Assembly (NCBI RefSeq): GCF_014839805.1 | Contig: NC_051120.1 | Location: 10,540,001-10,604,000, forward strand | Direction of reading: 5' to 3' | DNA from: Manduca sexta | Lineage: Eukaryota > Arthropoda > Insecta > Lepidoptera > Sphingidae | Length of the DNA stretch: 64,000 bases | Shown: positions 13,749 to 25,599 of the stretch, piece by piece | Layout of the letters: each line of letters starts with the position of its first letter | Position numbering within the stretch: the stretch's first letter is position 1 | Notes under the pieces: model-generated | What the model was told of the DNA's origin: nothing | Databases searched by the model: none | What the model saw: only the letters and a program-made list of their open reading frames with translations | Translations under genes and position numbers: made by a program

Positions 13749-15074
13749 CTGTAGGTTGATTCCCTATGCTACTCGCGATAACACACCGTAAACGCGTGTT
13801 GTCAAAACAAGCTCTAAACACACAGGCGTTTCATACACGCGCCACGATGTGTAATTGAAAAATAGGTATTGTGTATGCCATACGATAGGTTGTCTATGCT
13901 TAATATTTTATATTACGATGTGTTAATGCGTTCAGAAATCTTTCATCCCTCGAATCGGCAAGTATCGGTTTTTGAAAAGGCTTTTTGTTTGTATTCGTGA
14001 TATTAAATGATGTAACTCGAATAAATCACTGCCAAACTTTATTTAATCCCATTTTTGTATATACTTAAATGTAAGAAACATGAAAAGGAATATAAAAATA
14101 ATTTAAAGAAATTTCTGTAGATTGTGATTGTTTTCAAACGAAAAAATATAACTTCAAAATTATTGTCAAATGTCAATGTCATTGACTTATTTACTTGATT
14201 TGTTTACTAAAAGCCACATTTAAAAAAATTGAATTGAATTGATATATTGAATGCTACTGAAGATTTTACACGAATGCTGTTATATGAATAATAGTAAATG
14301 CTGTTGTGCTTATGCAGTTTATGTTAAATTAGCGCTAACAACGTATATTAATAGGAATTCTACGGACCTTCCATTATAAAATTTGTTGCAAAATCGACAA
14401 GGCATTAACTCAAATTCTTTTTTATTTAGTTAAATAATGTGACGATGATACCTGATGATAAGCGATACGACCGCCCATAAACAGTTACAATGCCATCCGG
14501 AACTTTGAATTGTAAAGCACTATGTGACGTTCCACAGTAGGTTTTCAGAATGAGACAAAGATTTTAGGTCTTATAAAGTAATTACGCTAGTTACAATTTC
14601 CTCTAAACTGGTACACATCAGTGCATGGACACAGTTTAACTTGGCTATAGAAATAGACATTGCCGTAGACACCTTATAACTATTAAGACAGACACTCACA
14701 TATAACAGACTTACCAACAATAATTAAAATAAGTGTATATTGCCTATTAAACGTTATTTTTAAAAATTTATAGCTCTATTACCTAGTAACTTCTATTTGC
14801 CGCTCAACCGGCATTAATCTTTTGGAATAAAAGTACTCTATTCAATTCACAGCTCACTGTCTGAGTACCATATTTCATACACATTCATTTAGTTATTAAG
14901 GTGAAACTGATTAATTAACAAACATTCAAACTCATGTATAGAAATTTTACTTAAGTATATTATGTTATCTAAGACTGAACAACAAATAAAAAATAAAACA
15001 AAAATAATATGTTGTTAAAACTGAGTATATTTTACTATTATTTATTTGGAATATCTTGCATTACATTCACTATC
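13749..15074 (+). repeat. array module A4 (1326 bp)
   Basis: Complete A module, nearly identical to A2. Most differences are homopolymer lengths (for example the T and A runs around 13970-13985). Family-B repeat at about 14417-14718. Confidence 0.85.
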
Positions 15075-16035
15075 CTGTAAAAGAAATTATTTTATTATTA
15101 CATTTGATATTATCAGTTTTGTTAACATTAGTATTCAATGTAAGATGCCTTTGGTCTCCTAAAATAAAAAGAAAGTGTTTGTACAAACAATTTTAGATTT
15201 AACATGATTACATACTTTGTTTGTAATTGTAAAATTATTGGGATTACCTACATGAAATTTTTGCTTTGTTCCCCTGGATCGATATTCACATTTAGAAGAT
15301 TTTGATATTTAATTTAAAGCTGGCTAAGCCCTTGATTAAGACCTCTACCAATTACTTATAACAACAATAATGTATAACTAGTAAAAATTTCTTCAATAAT
15401 CTTTATTGTTGTTATCAAACTTTATAGGTACAAAACTTTCACCACAAAGAAACTACATAGTATTAATTGTAATGTACATAATTAAGAAAACATTGTTTAA
15501 AAAGATACCTTCATTAGTGTTTTATATTTGTTTGGCCTATCTATTTACTAATAGAAATATTACATCGAAGTAATAAAAATAAACTTGATTGACCTCAATT
15601 GTTGTCAAAAGTCGGGTTGCCAGTAGTAAAGTAGCTTATTTTTCACCGCTGAGCCCATAACACAAATTTGACTATCAAGATACAAAAACATAGGTTTGAA
15701 TATTAATTCGATCATTTAGGATTTATGTTTGTTTTGTTTCTGATAAGGTAGAATATTATATTTGAGTTTTCACGATGTAAAGAGGATACTATCGTCAATA
15801 GAAATTATACAGTCGTTGTATCTAAATAATTAATTTGTCTAAACGCGCATAGACGCGCTGCATTGCCGCACGTTATTTTGACAATTCGTAACATGCCCAT
15901 AAGGCGGATGTGTCACACCTCATCGTGTTTATGAAATGTCAAATTAGCATCCAGAATACTCTTACACAGTCATAACACGAAGTTAACGAAACACGCCGTG
16001 TTACAAGTTCGACATTGTCGTAGAGAATCATGCCC
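15075..16035 (+). repeat. array module B2 (961 bp)
   Basis: Complete B module from CTGTAAAAG to GAGAATCATGCCC. It follows A4 exactly as B1 follows A2. Confidence 0.85.
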
Positions 16036-16997
16036 CTGTAAAAGTAAATAATTTTATTATTACATTTGATATTATCAGTTTTGTTAACATTAGTATTCAA
16101 TGTAAGATGCCTTTGGTCTCCTAAAATAAAAAAGGAAGTGTTTGTACAAACAATTTTAGATTCAACATGATTACATACTTTTGTATGTAATTGTTTAAAA
16201 TGATTGGGATTACCTACATGAAATTTTTGCTTTGTTTCTCTGGATCGATATTCACATTTTGAAGATTATGATATTTAATTTAAAGCTGGCTAAGCCCTTG
16301 ATTAAGACGTCTACCAATTACTTATAACAACAATAATGTATAACTAGTAAAAATTTCTTCAATAATCTTTATTGTTATCAAACTTTATAGGTACAAAACT
16401 TTCACCACAAAGAAACTACATAGTATTAATTGTAATGTACATAATTAAGAAAACATTGTTTAAAAGATACCTTCATTCGTGTTTTATATTTGTTTGCCTA
16501 TCTATTTACTAATAGAAATATTACATCGAAGTAATGAAAATAAACTTGATTGACCTCAATTGTTGTCAAAAGTCGGGTTGCCAGTAGTAAAGTAGCTTAT
16601 TTTTCACCGCTGAGCCCATAACACAAATTTGACTATCAAGATACAAAACCATAGGTTTGAATATTAATTCGATCATTTAGGATTTATGTTTGTTTTTGTT
16701 TCTGATAAGGTAGAATATTATATTTGAGTTTTCACGATGTAAAGAGGATACTATCGTCAATAGAAATTATACAGTCGTTGTATCTAAATAATTAATTTGT
16801 CTAAACGCGCATAGACGCGCTGGATTGCCGCACGTTATTTTGACAATTCGTAACATGCCCGTAAGGCGGATGTGTCACACCTCATCGTGTTCATGAAATG
16901 TCAAATTAGCATCCAGAATACTCTTACACAGTCATAACACGAAGTTAACGAAACACGCCGTGTTACAAGTTCGACATTGTCGTAGAGAATCATGCCC
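16036..16997 (+). repeat. array module B3 (962 bp), last module
   Basis: Tandem copy of B2 with scattered substitutions. It ends CATGCCC, followed by CTGATCGCAATG of unique sequence. Its end mirrors the start of module A: minus-strand ATGATTCTCTACG compares with TTGATTCCCTATG at the A start. Confidence 0.85.
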
Positions 16998-18239
16998 CTG
17001 ATCGCAATGACTGTTGACATTACCTTACCTTACAAGAAGGCGAGTTAAATTTGTTCAACTAAGGTTACATAAACATTTACCACCAATGTTTACATACGGT
17101 TGAACAGCTTGTTATGACTTTATGGGAACGTTTTGTTTTCCGTTTTAAAAAAGTTTTTTTTTTTTGTTATAGTGCAGTTACTCCAATGTCCATATTATGG
17201 AGTTCATTTACACACATACACACACACTTACGTTTTTACCCTTGAAGGAGTAGACTGAACAAAGGCAGCTGAACTAAGGCCATAGCCAAGTCTCTTTTAT
17301 ACTAATGTTAAGTTATCCCTGAATCCAGATAATATTATTATACTTAATTCTTATTCCTCCCTGAAGTAAAAGGATAGGCCGATCTTAAAAAGTCCAACTA
17401 TTGGAAATGATGACATCCTACGTCCTGAAAATGTGAAAAAAATATCACAGACGTTATCTCTGTCAAAAAATTATAATTTTACTTTGATCAAGTCCAAGGT
17501 CGATGAAACCTTGACCTACGAAGCCGCGGGGAAATAACTAGCATACAAATAAACAAACTGGTCACATACAAACTGATAAATCCGAATGGATGTATTGTGC
17601 GTTTCCATTGAACGCGCGTTTTATATATGAAAATGATTTTTACTCTTAATATGCTTTATACTTCCTATAGTTATCGCATATGTCAAATAAAAAAGCTATG
17701 ACGGGATTTCCTATTACACTCACAGGGTACCACTGTGGCTCCTCAAATAAAAGATACGAATTCGTATTTTGATTAGTGTCATGTCCCTTTCGCACTTAAA
17801 TTACATATTTCATTTGTGTTAAAGAAGGACAAACAATGATTTCTTTTTAAATAAAATATCTTTTTTGATAATTATAGTTTATCTACACTTGACAGTTTGT
17901 TTACAATTTATAGTTCATTATCCCGGACTATACTTATCATTGGAAGTATCTGTTCTATTAATTTCTTTAAAATCTGCTAAGAAAATATAGATAATATATT
18001 AATTATTTTACTTTAATACGTAATAGGCAATAAGGGACGAAATACCCAAGCATTACCTTTACCTAAAAAAGTAGTCCAACATTAATTAGTTACCTAATTA
18101 CTCAGTGGCGAAGGATGAAATTTTCGAAAAGGTAATCCGACACAAAATCATTTACCTTAGTTAACATATCGCGGCCAAATTAACAGAAAACAAAAACTAA
18201 GACAAACGTAAATTAACCTTAAAGGGAAGCCGGTAGGAA
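16998..18239. other. intergenic with small repeat ends
   Basis: A CA-rich microsatellite lies at about 17210-17230. It is followed by TTTTTACCCTTGAAGGAGTAG, which resembles the tail of SINE family 1. AAACCTTGACCTACGAAGCCGCGGGG near 17510 looks like a worn transposon 3' end. No gene seen. Confidence 0.4.
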
Positions 18240-18448
18240 TCGGATTGTATTAACGCTTCGCCAGTAGTAACAACTCATTAATATATTACGTCATAATCAT
18301 CTAAGTCCAAATCTTCTTCTTGCGTCGATGTCCTCAAGGTGGTCGTGACCTCCTCCACGGATCACTTTATTCCGGACTATACTGCGCCAATGGTGCCGGT
18401 TCTTTGCAACGTGGATTGCTTCGTACATGTTGCTGTCGAAGTCCAAAT
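18240..18448 (-). pseudogene. 3' end of a non-LTR retrotransposon ORF2 (fragment)
   Basis: The minus strand reads ...YEAIHVAKNRHHWRSIVRNK... then VIRGGGHDHLEDIDARRR to a stop at 18297. This is the usual C-terminal end of LINE ORF2 polyproteins in Lepidoptera. The copy at 24475-24624 shares EAVHVAKNQTRWHNIVRE. It is 5'-truncated and has no catalytic domain. Confidence 0.6.
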
Positions 18449-18654
18449 AACGAAATGTCAAACGAAAAAAATATAGACAATGGAACCACGCACTCATAGT
18501 CACGGCAAAGCAAATTGCAGTGTTATTCCTTCATATCCATTTTCTGTTTATGGTCAAGATTATTAGTAATCAGATGCTCATCGAGGAAAATGTATATTAA
18601 AAAATTAACAGGAAACTAGTATTCCTACGAGTCTTATATCTTGATGAACAAATG

Positions 18655-18850
18655 TTATTTCATACCGCCACGGAAAAGGGATTCCACTGCGGACTATAAA
18701 TGGTGGTGTACAGAATATTGATTGACAAGAATCCCTTGCCAGTCGACACAATTATGCTGGCCTGTATGAAATACATAGGCTTATCCGAAACGTAACTCAC
18801 GTAGGCTATGATGGCGGGGTGACACGTTGTATAGGATAGTATACTGGCGG
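18655..18850 (+). repeat. dispersed repeat family D (old copy)
   Basis: Shows the family series: GATTCCACTGCGG, CCAGTCGACACAATTATGCTGG, CCGAAACGTAACTCACGTAG and TATGATGGCGGGG, in the usual order. Confidence 0.5.
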
Positions 18851-19507
18851 ATGCAAATATTAACATCAGCAAACTATAGCAAGTGGGATAAGGGCTTGTA
18901 GAATATAATGTAGGTCATGTTGTAATTCTACATTCTCTGGCTTGAGATGGTCATGGGTTATTAATTAGTGGCCTTATGATACAAGAGACTTAGCCGAACC
19001 GAAGAATTGTAAACTAACATTTATCAGTAGAATATCTTCACCAAATTTTATAACAACTATAAATAAATGTAATTAAAAGGAAATTTACGTGATATCAACT
19101 ACGGAATAATTTCGTTAAATGTTTTATTAATTACGATTAATGAATATTGGGATAAACAAATTTATCTAATTATGGATTAATTTTATGTATGCTAATGGAA
19201 TTATGGCAATGTAGATTGGCATGTGGTGTGGTTCTTTTTATTACTTAGTCTAAATAAAGACTACAAATTTTAAATCATAAGTTTTTTCTTTATTGCAAAC
19301 TCCAAACTAGCGTATTTCATTTCATAAAGAAGGTATTTCGAAAATAGTTTAAATATAGGACGTGGAAATTTAAATAAAATAAATATGTAATATTATAGTT
19401 CAATATTTTTTTAAATTTAGAAACCAATTAGATAATAATTCTCATTGCGATATGGCCGCACAAACAAATGATCAAATAAATTATGAGTAACCGGTAATGA
19501 TACGACC
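18851..19507. other. upstream region of the TIL-domain gene
   Basis: AT-rich, no other gene or clear repeat. Presumably holds distal regulatory sequence of the gene starting at 19570; no specific site can be named. Confidence 0.35.
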
Positions 19508-19515
19508 TATATAAA
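19508..19515 (+). promoter_or_regulatory. TATA box of the TIL-domain gene
   Basis: TATATAAA lies 62 bases before the ATG. A start site about 30 bases downstream (around 19540) would leave a 5' UTR of about 30 bases, which is usual for small secreted-protein genes. Confidence 0.7.
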
Positions 19516-19569
19516 GCTGCTCGGCTCTTTTTCTAAGTAGTACAACAGAGAATCTTTGTTAGAACAGTC

Positions 19570-19663
19570 ATGAAGACCATCATCATAGTAGCTTTGTTCG
19601 CGCTGGTCGCTGTGGCCACCGCCGCTAACCATTCGCGCGGATGCATTTACATTATGGGAAGAT
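19570..19663 (+). CDS. TIL-domain secreted protease-inhibitor-like protein, exon 1
   Basis: The ATG at 19570 opens a signal peptide (MKTIIIVALFALVAVATA) followed by the first residues of the mature chain. The exon ends after 31 codons plus one base (T) at a good donor, T|GTAAGT. Joined to exon 2 it gives a 96-residue precursor; the split codon becomes TGC (Cys). The start is supported by the TATA box 62 bases upstream, the ideal signal sequence and the absence of an earlier in-frame ATG in the inferred short leader. The product should be secreted to haemolymph, gut lumen or silk; which of these cannot be told from sequence. Confidence 0.85.
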
Positions 19664-20337
19664 GTAAGTTTTATTTCTTTATATTTTGAATTTCGAATGA
19701 TTTATGGTTTGTTTTATTTTGATTTTAAGATGTGACCAGTCTAAGAAATTAGAATATACCGGCACGCTTGATTTGTTTTGGTGTAGGTGTTTCAGTGTAT
19801 TTTTTTTTTATTATTCGTCTATGGACAGTTTTTTTTTTATTGGATGATTTAGGAAATTTATCATACGAATTGAAGTAAAAAGTTCGTAACATTAGCCTGT
19901 CTCGTATAATATGTTCATAAAGTCCATTTCGTTATTCATTCAGTCCTATAGTTGTATTTAAATTTTTAAAACAATTCCCAACATTGTTTGTAACACTCTA
20001 TACTGACAGTATCTATAAATTTATATTAACTTTTTATCTAAGTTAAACGACCTGTGCTTTATTAAATATGTAAATGAGCATGTTTGCCTTGAACTGATTA
20101 ATTATAGGTTATTAATAAATTACTGTCAATAGTAAATGATGTTTTACAACGATGCGTTATGAATTATTCATTATACATGCCCCATTATGTTGTTTTATAG
20201 GTGTAATAGGAATTAATTAAGTGCGATGGTGGGTTCCCATATAGACTGATGTGTCATGATAGGAACTATAATGTTATATATTGACTTGTTATGAGGGACA
20301 CTAACTGTGCCTAAATAGTAAAAAAAATATATAGTAG

Positions 20338-20640
20338 CTTTTTTATTGCTTTGAATGACGAGACGAGTTTGCTATCCGTCTGATGGTAAGCGATACGACC
20401 GACTATGAACAGTAGAAACACCTTTCAACACCTTGAATTACAAAGTATTCCACTGCGCTCGCCATCCTGAGACATGAGATGGTAAGTCTTATAATTAATT
20501 ACACTAGTTACAATGTCCTTCAAACCGGAACGCAACAATGATTACACACTGCTGCTTCACAGCAAAAATAGACACTGCGGTGGTACCTACTCAGGCGGAC
20601 TCTCACATATCAGAGTCCTACCACCAGTAAAGCAAGCAGT
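20338..20640 (+). mobile_element. SINE-like family B copy in the intron
   Basis: Near full length: TTTGAATGACGAGACGAG at the start, GCGCTCGCCATCCTGAGAC in the middle, GTCCTACCACCAGTAA at the end. Confidence 0.65.
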
Positions 20641-21164
20641 TAGCAGTAGCGATTGCTAGATTTAATTTCAACCCTCGAATCATCACTACTAACGTTCGAA
20701 ACAAAATGATATCACATCCTATACAGGAAAATGGTATTTATAAATAGTAAAAATTATTTTAAATCCTTACACGTCGTCTCAAGGTCAATCACGACTCACA
20801 ACTCTTAAAAAATTATATTTACTTTGCCAATTAGTTCAAACAAGTTTGTTATTATGCGTTAAACTTAACAAGATTGTTATTGACTTACAACAAAAATCAT
20901 ATTAAAAAAAAGTCAACTGGGGTGAATGGGAATGAATTGAAACAACAATCATTGTTAATATTAAAATAATACCCATACGTTTTGAAATTAAGGAATAGAA
21001 TTAAAAACGTGGCGCATTTGGGCGAACGGCAATGGTATTTCTAAAGAAAATGCAAAACTAAGCTGGCCTTTTATGGTTAAAGAACTTCATTATCTCATAA
21101 GAATTCGATTCACTTACATGAGATACAAACAAAATAAAATATGTTAATAGGCTACCAGTATAGA

Positions 21165-21265
21165 ATGGCGGACGTAGTGGAATACCAAACAATTTGTAAT
21201 TCAAAGTGTTGGATGGTGTTTCTGCTGTTTATGGGCGGTCGCATCGTTTACCATCAGTCTCTAAT
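21165..21265 (-). mobile_element. family B fragment in the intron
   Basis: Minus-strand partial copy containing the complement of CCATAAACAGCAGAAACACC and of CGCCATTC at its other end. Confidence 0.55.
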
Positions 21266-21913
21266 ATTTTTCTATAACGTCCGTTAGTAACAATCGTTAA
21301 TTGTTATAAAATGAGTTTAGATAAACAAATGGATTATTGTTCATAGATAATAGACATTGTGGTCAGTATATCATTTGTATGTTAAAAACACAAGTTCAAG
21401 GGTCACCTAACACTCGTATTTGTCGTGATTGTGTTAAATCCATTGATAAAGGTTTAAAACTATACAAATTCTTGGATTAATATTACTCTTGTGGTAATAG
21501 AATTCAAATTTCTATGACAAGTCCTAAAATCATGGCTTTTAGGCCTCCATGAAAAGATCAAGTCTTTTGTCCACTCGCTAGTGTAATATTCTATAGAGTT
21601 CTCATTAATTCTGGAGTGTTCTTAAGGTGCATGATTTATGTATCCACATGCGCAAATGAACTTTTCAGGAACGCAGGAATAAAAATTCCTGAGATAATAA
21701 TTATTAATCGTAAAGTTATCCCATACTAAACTTTATTGTTTATCTTCTAGGGCTCAATTTTAATTCCCACTGTTTAATATCAACCTACTTTAAATTCCTT
21801 AAACATCCTGTTTCTTTCAATAATGATTATTACTCCATCGTCCAATCATTGAACATGTTCCATAATATTTTATGATTTTCATTTTTATTACACTTATATG
21901 TTTCCTTTTCCAG

Positions 21914-22110
21914 GCCAACGTGAGTGCGAAGAAGGCACCCACGCGTACACGACTGGCTGCAGCAAGAAGACCCCGGAGCCCACGTGCGAGGAACCGAACC
22001 CTGTGGAGGAAGATGCTATCATCTGCGACTACTCAGCGTGCTACTGTGACGCGCCCAACGTCCGTGACACAAAGACGAACAAATGCGTACCCCTGGACCA
22101 ATGCTCTTAA
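21914..22110 (+). CDS. TIL-domain secreted protease-inhibitor-like protein, exon 2
   Basis: Starts after CCTTTTCCAG and completes the split Cys codon. It encodes QRECEEGTHAYTTGC..., ending CVPLDQCS with TAA at 22108-22110. The mature chain has ten cysteines; the closing pattern C-x4-C-x-C-x12-C-x5-C is that of the trypsin-inhibitor-like (TIL, Ascaris-type) domain with five disulphides. Such proteins inhibit secreted serine proteases or metalloproteases in immunity, digestion or cocoon protection; the reactive-site loop (about TPEPTCEE) does not settle the target. The long acidic spacing between cysteines 5 and 6 (12 residues, PVEEDAII) is unusual for the family. The other overlapping frame from 21872 is not the spliced one. 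Confidence 0.85.
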
Positions 22111-22169
22111 ATCCATGGCAGTAGAGTTTGGTCTTCTTGTCAATATCTAGAATTTCATGACTGTTACGT

Positions 22170-22634
22170 ATTAAAATGATTTATTGGATCTTAATCACTT
22201 TGTTTCTAAGTCACTTACTATCAGGCCATTATCTTGTACTTTCAAGTTTCACACGATGTCACTTTAACCTGGAGTGAGTTGGAGACGCATTTGGATATTT
22301 TAGTCTTCAACAACATCTGGCATTGTCCAGCTTGGACTTTGTGTTCGCATGTCCAGCAGCTATTGTTCTTCTAAACATCAAAGTGACGTCGTTTGCTCTT
22401 ATTCTGTTCTAGAAGCAAGTGACAACATTAGACCATCTGCTATTTTTCTGTTCTAAATACAAGGCTAACCTTTAGTGTCTTGCCTTCCGCAAGTATTTAT
22501 ATTATAGTTTTATTATATTTATAAAATGATTTTTACATTTCGATATTTCGTGTATTTGCCCCAATTCTTCTGTATTTATATATTGGTAAGATTGAAGGTT
22601 TTCGCTGCTATAATTAGACTATATTATGAATAAA
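22170..22634 (+). terminator. 3' UTR with two candidate polyadenylation signals
   Basis: ATTAAA at 22170-22175 is 60 bases after the stop, and canonical AATAAA is at 22629-22634. Both are plausible, so short and long 3' UTR forms are possible. Confidence 0.55.
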
Positions 22635-23750
22635 AGTATGCGTATAATGTATGAAGTTATTCTTGAATATTTGTAAGAGACCATAAAGGAAAGGAATAGG
22701 AATTAAAGAAAGGTGAGAATTACTTGAGGTTTCGAGGCTAACACAACCACTTCTCTTCACAACTATTGCTCCTTCTCAAATACCGACAATAATTACTTCC
22801 TTTGATCTCACTGGTAATATAATATCCAACTCCTCCCTATCTTTCTATTTAATTAATTTAGTTGCGGGATAATAACAGATTAGTGTTCTCTGAGACTAAC
22901 AGAGCTTCACTGCTCGGTGTCATAAAATGCGTGCCACTGCTTATCTTGGCTGACAGGATTTGTAGTGGTGGGTGTGAGGGCGGGAAAGTCTGATCTTATT
23001 GACATTCCTGCTGATACTTGCACCTTTTTTAGCCTCCGAAGGCAGATGAGCTAACGGCACATCTGATGGTAAGTTGTTACCATCGCCCATGGATGCCAGC
23101 AATGCCAGAGGTGTAACAAAAAATTAAAAACTAGTTAAACTATTATCGGGACTTAATTCGGGAGATAACAGGTTTTTCTCGGAATTCGAACAGAAAATCG
23201 TTTATGTATACGTTGTTTGGGGCGGGTGCTTACACCGACGCCCATCAGTAAGTAGGTTCATCCGCCATCTTGCTATAAACGATACAATTTCCTACACGAA
23301 CATAGAGTTTAATATCTCCCTTTCAGCCTTCCGCGCCGTTTGATTGACGCGTTACAATTTTAATAAAACGCGCCATCAAAAAATGCTTTTTGTTTTATAC
23401 AGCTGTCAGATATCAAAGGGATATAACTAAACGCGAGGTTATTTAATGGTTACCAACAATATTATATGAACCACTTTTAGTTCATTTCGAGACATAGGTA
23501 TAAACTCATGCTTTTCCCCGAAATAGTAAGCGGAGATGCAACTGGAGTAGCTGCTTTTCGTTACGTGTATTTAAACCATTTTAAACCATTTATTTCTCTA
23601 CACACACATAAATACAACAAAAAAAGTATAAAAGAAAAAAAAACACACACACACAGTTAACAATACCAGGCACAAAACTGATCGCTTGCACGATGTGTGG
23701 TAGAAGGGAGACCAGTTCAGATACGCTGCAAAACAGCGTATACTGAACAA
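22635..23750. other. intergenic with a small repeat end
   Basis: A repeat-like piece at about 23030-23110 (AGCCTCCGAAGGCAGATGAG...CTGATGGTAAG) resembles other retroposon ends. A CA microsatellite sits at 23640-23655. No gene seen. Confidence 0.4.
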
Positions 23751-23754
23751 TTTC

Positions 23755-23905
23755 GTTCCATGATTTGATAGGGGGCGGGTATATCGTCACATCGCGCACA
23801 CATTTTAGGCAGAAAATCCCTATGTCACTGCCCGACACGAAATTCGAAGCCGATACCTTGAAGCAGTAATGGCGCGCACGCAATTAACTACGCCACCAAT
23901 GCTAT
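23755..23905 (-). mobile_element. tRNA-derived SINE family 1, partial
   Basis: Minus strand: TGGCGTAGTTAATTGCG (A box) at the right end, a weakened B box (GCTTCGAATTTCG), then GCCCGATATGGCGATA-like body worn to GCGCGATGTGACGATA. Confidence 0.6.
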
Positions 23906-24474
23906 TATATGTATCCGAATTTTTATGTATATTTAACCTGTAAGATTGAGGGTGTGGGCCCTTGGCTCAATACCAATATATTATGGACCGGGAAGTCCTG
24001 AGGTCTATTACCATGTTAATATTTTGAAAGAGATTTTTAATAAGATTTGCGAAAGAAGAATTGCCGTCAAATATGCGGCTGACCGTGAAAACTGACAAAC
24101 CTTAATATACCTAAAAAGTATCTTGTGATGGCCCTATATTGGAGTGGTATAAGGGCAAAGATAAATCATGTTAAAAGAGACAATGTTAAAATTCGTTTCC
24201 ACTACGAATAAATTCTCAACGATGTTACTTTGCCCTTATCAACGACTTCTTATATAATGATTACAAAATTATTTAAAATCGAATTAGATCAATAACAAAT
24301 TAACTACGCTCTTTGCAAGGTTTTGAGGTCACATATAAATAAACAATGATTGGATTTTATTGTTTATTTATTTGTATTTAACTTCATCGTAATGTGTTTT
24401 GAGCCATTCATATTATGTAGAAGACAGAGACAAAAAATATTATACTTTTTAAATACTTCTTTCCTAACTGACGA
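23906..24474. other. intergenic, nothing recognised
   Basis: AT-rich. The long open frame starting near 24350 overlaps the LINE end below in the wrong frame. Confidence 0.35.
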
Positions 24475-24624
24475 ATGGAGGACAAGAGATCGAGAGGCTG
24501 GAAGTCAATGCGCTGGACCGATCAAATCCGCACCACACTCATCATTAATGTGGCTGAAGCGGTTCATGTCGCCAAAAACCAAACCAGATGGCACAACATC
24601 GTACGCGAAGGACTGTTTCCCTGA
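24475..24624 (+). pseudogene. 3' end of a non-LTR retrotransposon ORF2 (fragment)
   Basis: The frame MEDKRSRGWKSMRWTDQIRT... EAVHVAKNQTRWHNIVREG stops at TGA 24622-24624. It matches the fragment at 18240-18448 in sequence and position within ORF2. Only about 49 residues survive. Confidence 0.6.
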
Positions 24625-24674
24625 TGACTCACGACTCCCAGCATTAGGGAATCGATGAAAGGAACTGAACTCAT

Positions 24675-24905
24675 CGCTGGTGGTAGGACATATTTTATAT
24701 CCTCACAGATAGCGACTACCGTACACAAGGTGTTAAATCCCGCGATAGTTGCCCACGTAAGTGTGTTGCGTTGATTAGCCTGTGTATATCCGGTTCCAGC
24801 AGCCGGGCATAATTGAGTCAACTGCAGAGGGGTAATCATCTCTCGTCAGTCGACGTTCTATTGGACCCCACTCCACTTACCATCAGGTGCGGTGGAGACA
24901 CTTTG
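24675..24905 (-). repeat. dispersed repeat family D
   Basis: Reverse copy: complement of GGGTAATCATCTCTCGTCAG, then GTTGCCCACGTAAGTGTG, GACTACCGTACACAAGGTG and GGACATATTTTATATCC. It extends further at the 3' side than the copy at 32385. Confidence 0.6.
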
Positions 24906-25086
24906 ACGTGGACGTGTAAAAATAACATATTTGTAATTTACACCAAATTCAATAACAATAAAATATTTGTGTTTTTTCGGAGATTGTGGCCGACTTCTGA
25001 TAGCTTGATGTATACCTATAACATAACATATTATACTATAGAACAAATAAGGCATCGCGCAGACACATTTAACATTAACAAACTCG

Positions 25087-25268
25087 ACACAAAATTACGG
25101 CAATCATCATCAGCCTATACCTGATGTTCACTGCTGGTCACAGGCCTCTTCAAATATTTGACATTTTACCCTGTCTACGGCCTGTCGCATCCAGTTCTTG
25201 CCAGAGACCTTTCGCAGGTCGACACTCCATCCAGCCGGAGACCATCCCACACTACGCTTGTCGAGTCG
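25087..25268 (-). pseudogene. RTE-clade LINE, 3' end fragment
   Basis: The minus strand reads RPRLDKRSVGWSPAGWSVDL, then KVSGKNWMRQAVDR...EEACDQQ with a stop. This is the C-terminal signature of RTE-type ORF2, followed by a TGATGATG tail. It is 5'-truncated, a normal outcome of target-primed reverse transcription. Confidence 0.65.
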
Positions 25269-25398
25269 TGGTCTCCACTTAAGAAATTATGACAGCAAAT
25301 TGACAATATTTCTTTAATTACTTACTCTATGGAACTGATAGCAATGTCAGCTAAATTGCTTCTCAGTCGTTGTTACCAATAGTTTCAACTAATAAATA

Positions 25399-25590
25399 AT
25401 ATCAGTCCCGTATTATATACTGTCCCACTGCTGACCACGGGCCTCCTCCTACTGAGAGGGATCAGGCCTTAGTCCACCACGCTGGTCTAGTGCGGATTGA
25501 TAAACTTCACACACCCTCAAAATTCCTATAACTTCTCAGGTATGCAGGTTTCCTAACGATGTTTTCCGTCACTATTTCAACTAAATTGTC
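25399..25590 (-). mobile_element. tRNA-derived SINE family C, 5'-truncated
   Basis: Contains the family-C 3' body (GAGGCCCGTGG..., AAGGCCTGATCCC, TGTGTGAAGTTTATCAATCC) in reverse and stops within the GGAAAACATCGTTAGGAAACC section. Confidence 0.7.
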
Positions 25591-25599
25591 TAGAAATTT

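Larger units (their letters stand above)
19664..21913 (+). other. intron of the TIL-domain gene (2.25 kb)
   Basis: Bounded by GTAAGT and TTTCCTTTTCCAG. Contains two family-B repeats (20338-20640 plus strand; 21165-21265 minus strand) and no other recognised feature. Confidence 0.8.

Noticed and set aside
9340..16997. CRISPR-like or satellite interpretation of the A/B array
   Set aside because: Units are about 1 kb or longer, with no short repeat-spacer structure, and the organism is a eukaryote.
21872..22150. Overlapping 92-codon frame across TIL exon 2
   Set aside because: Wrong phase for the splice and without the cysteine pattern; the spliced frame is clearly the real one.
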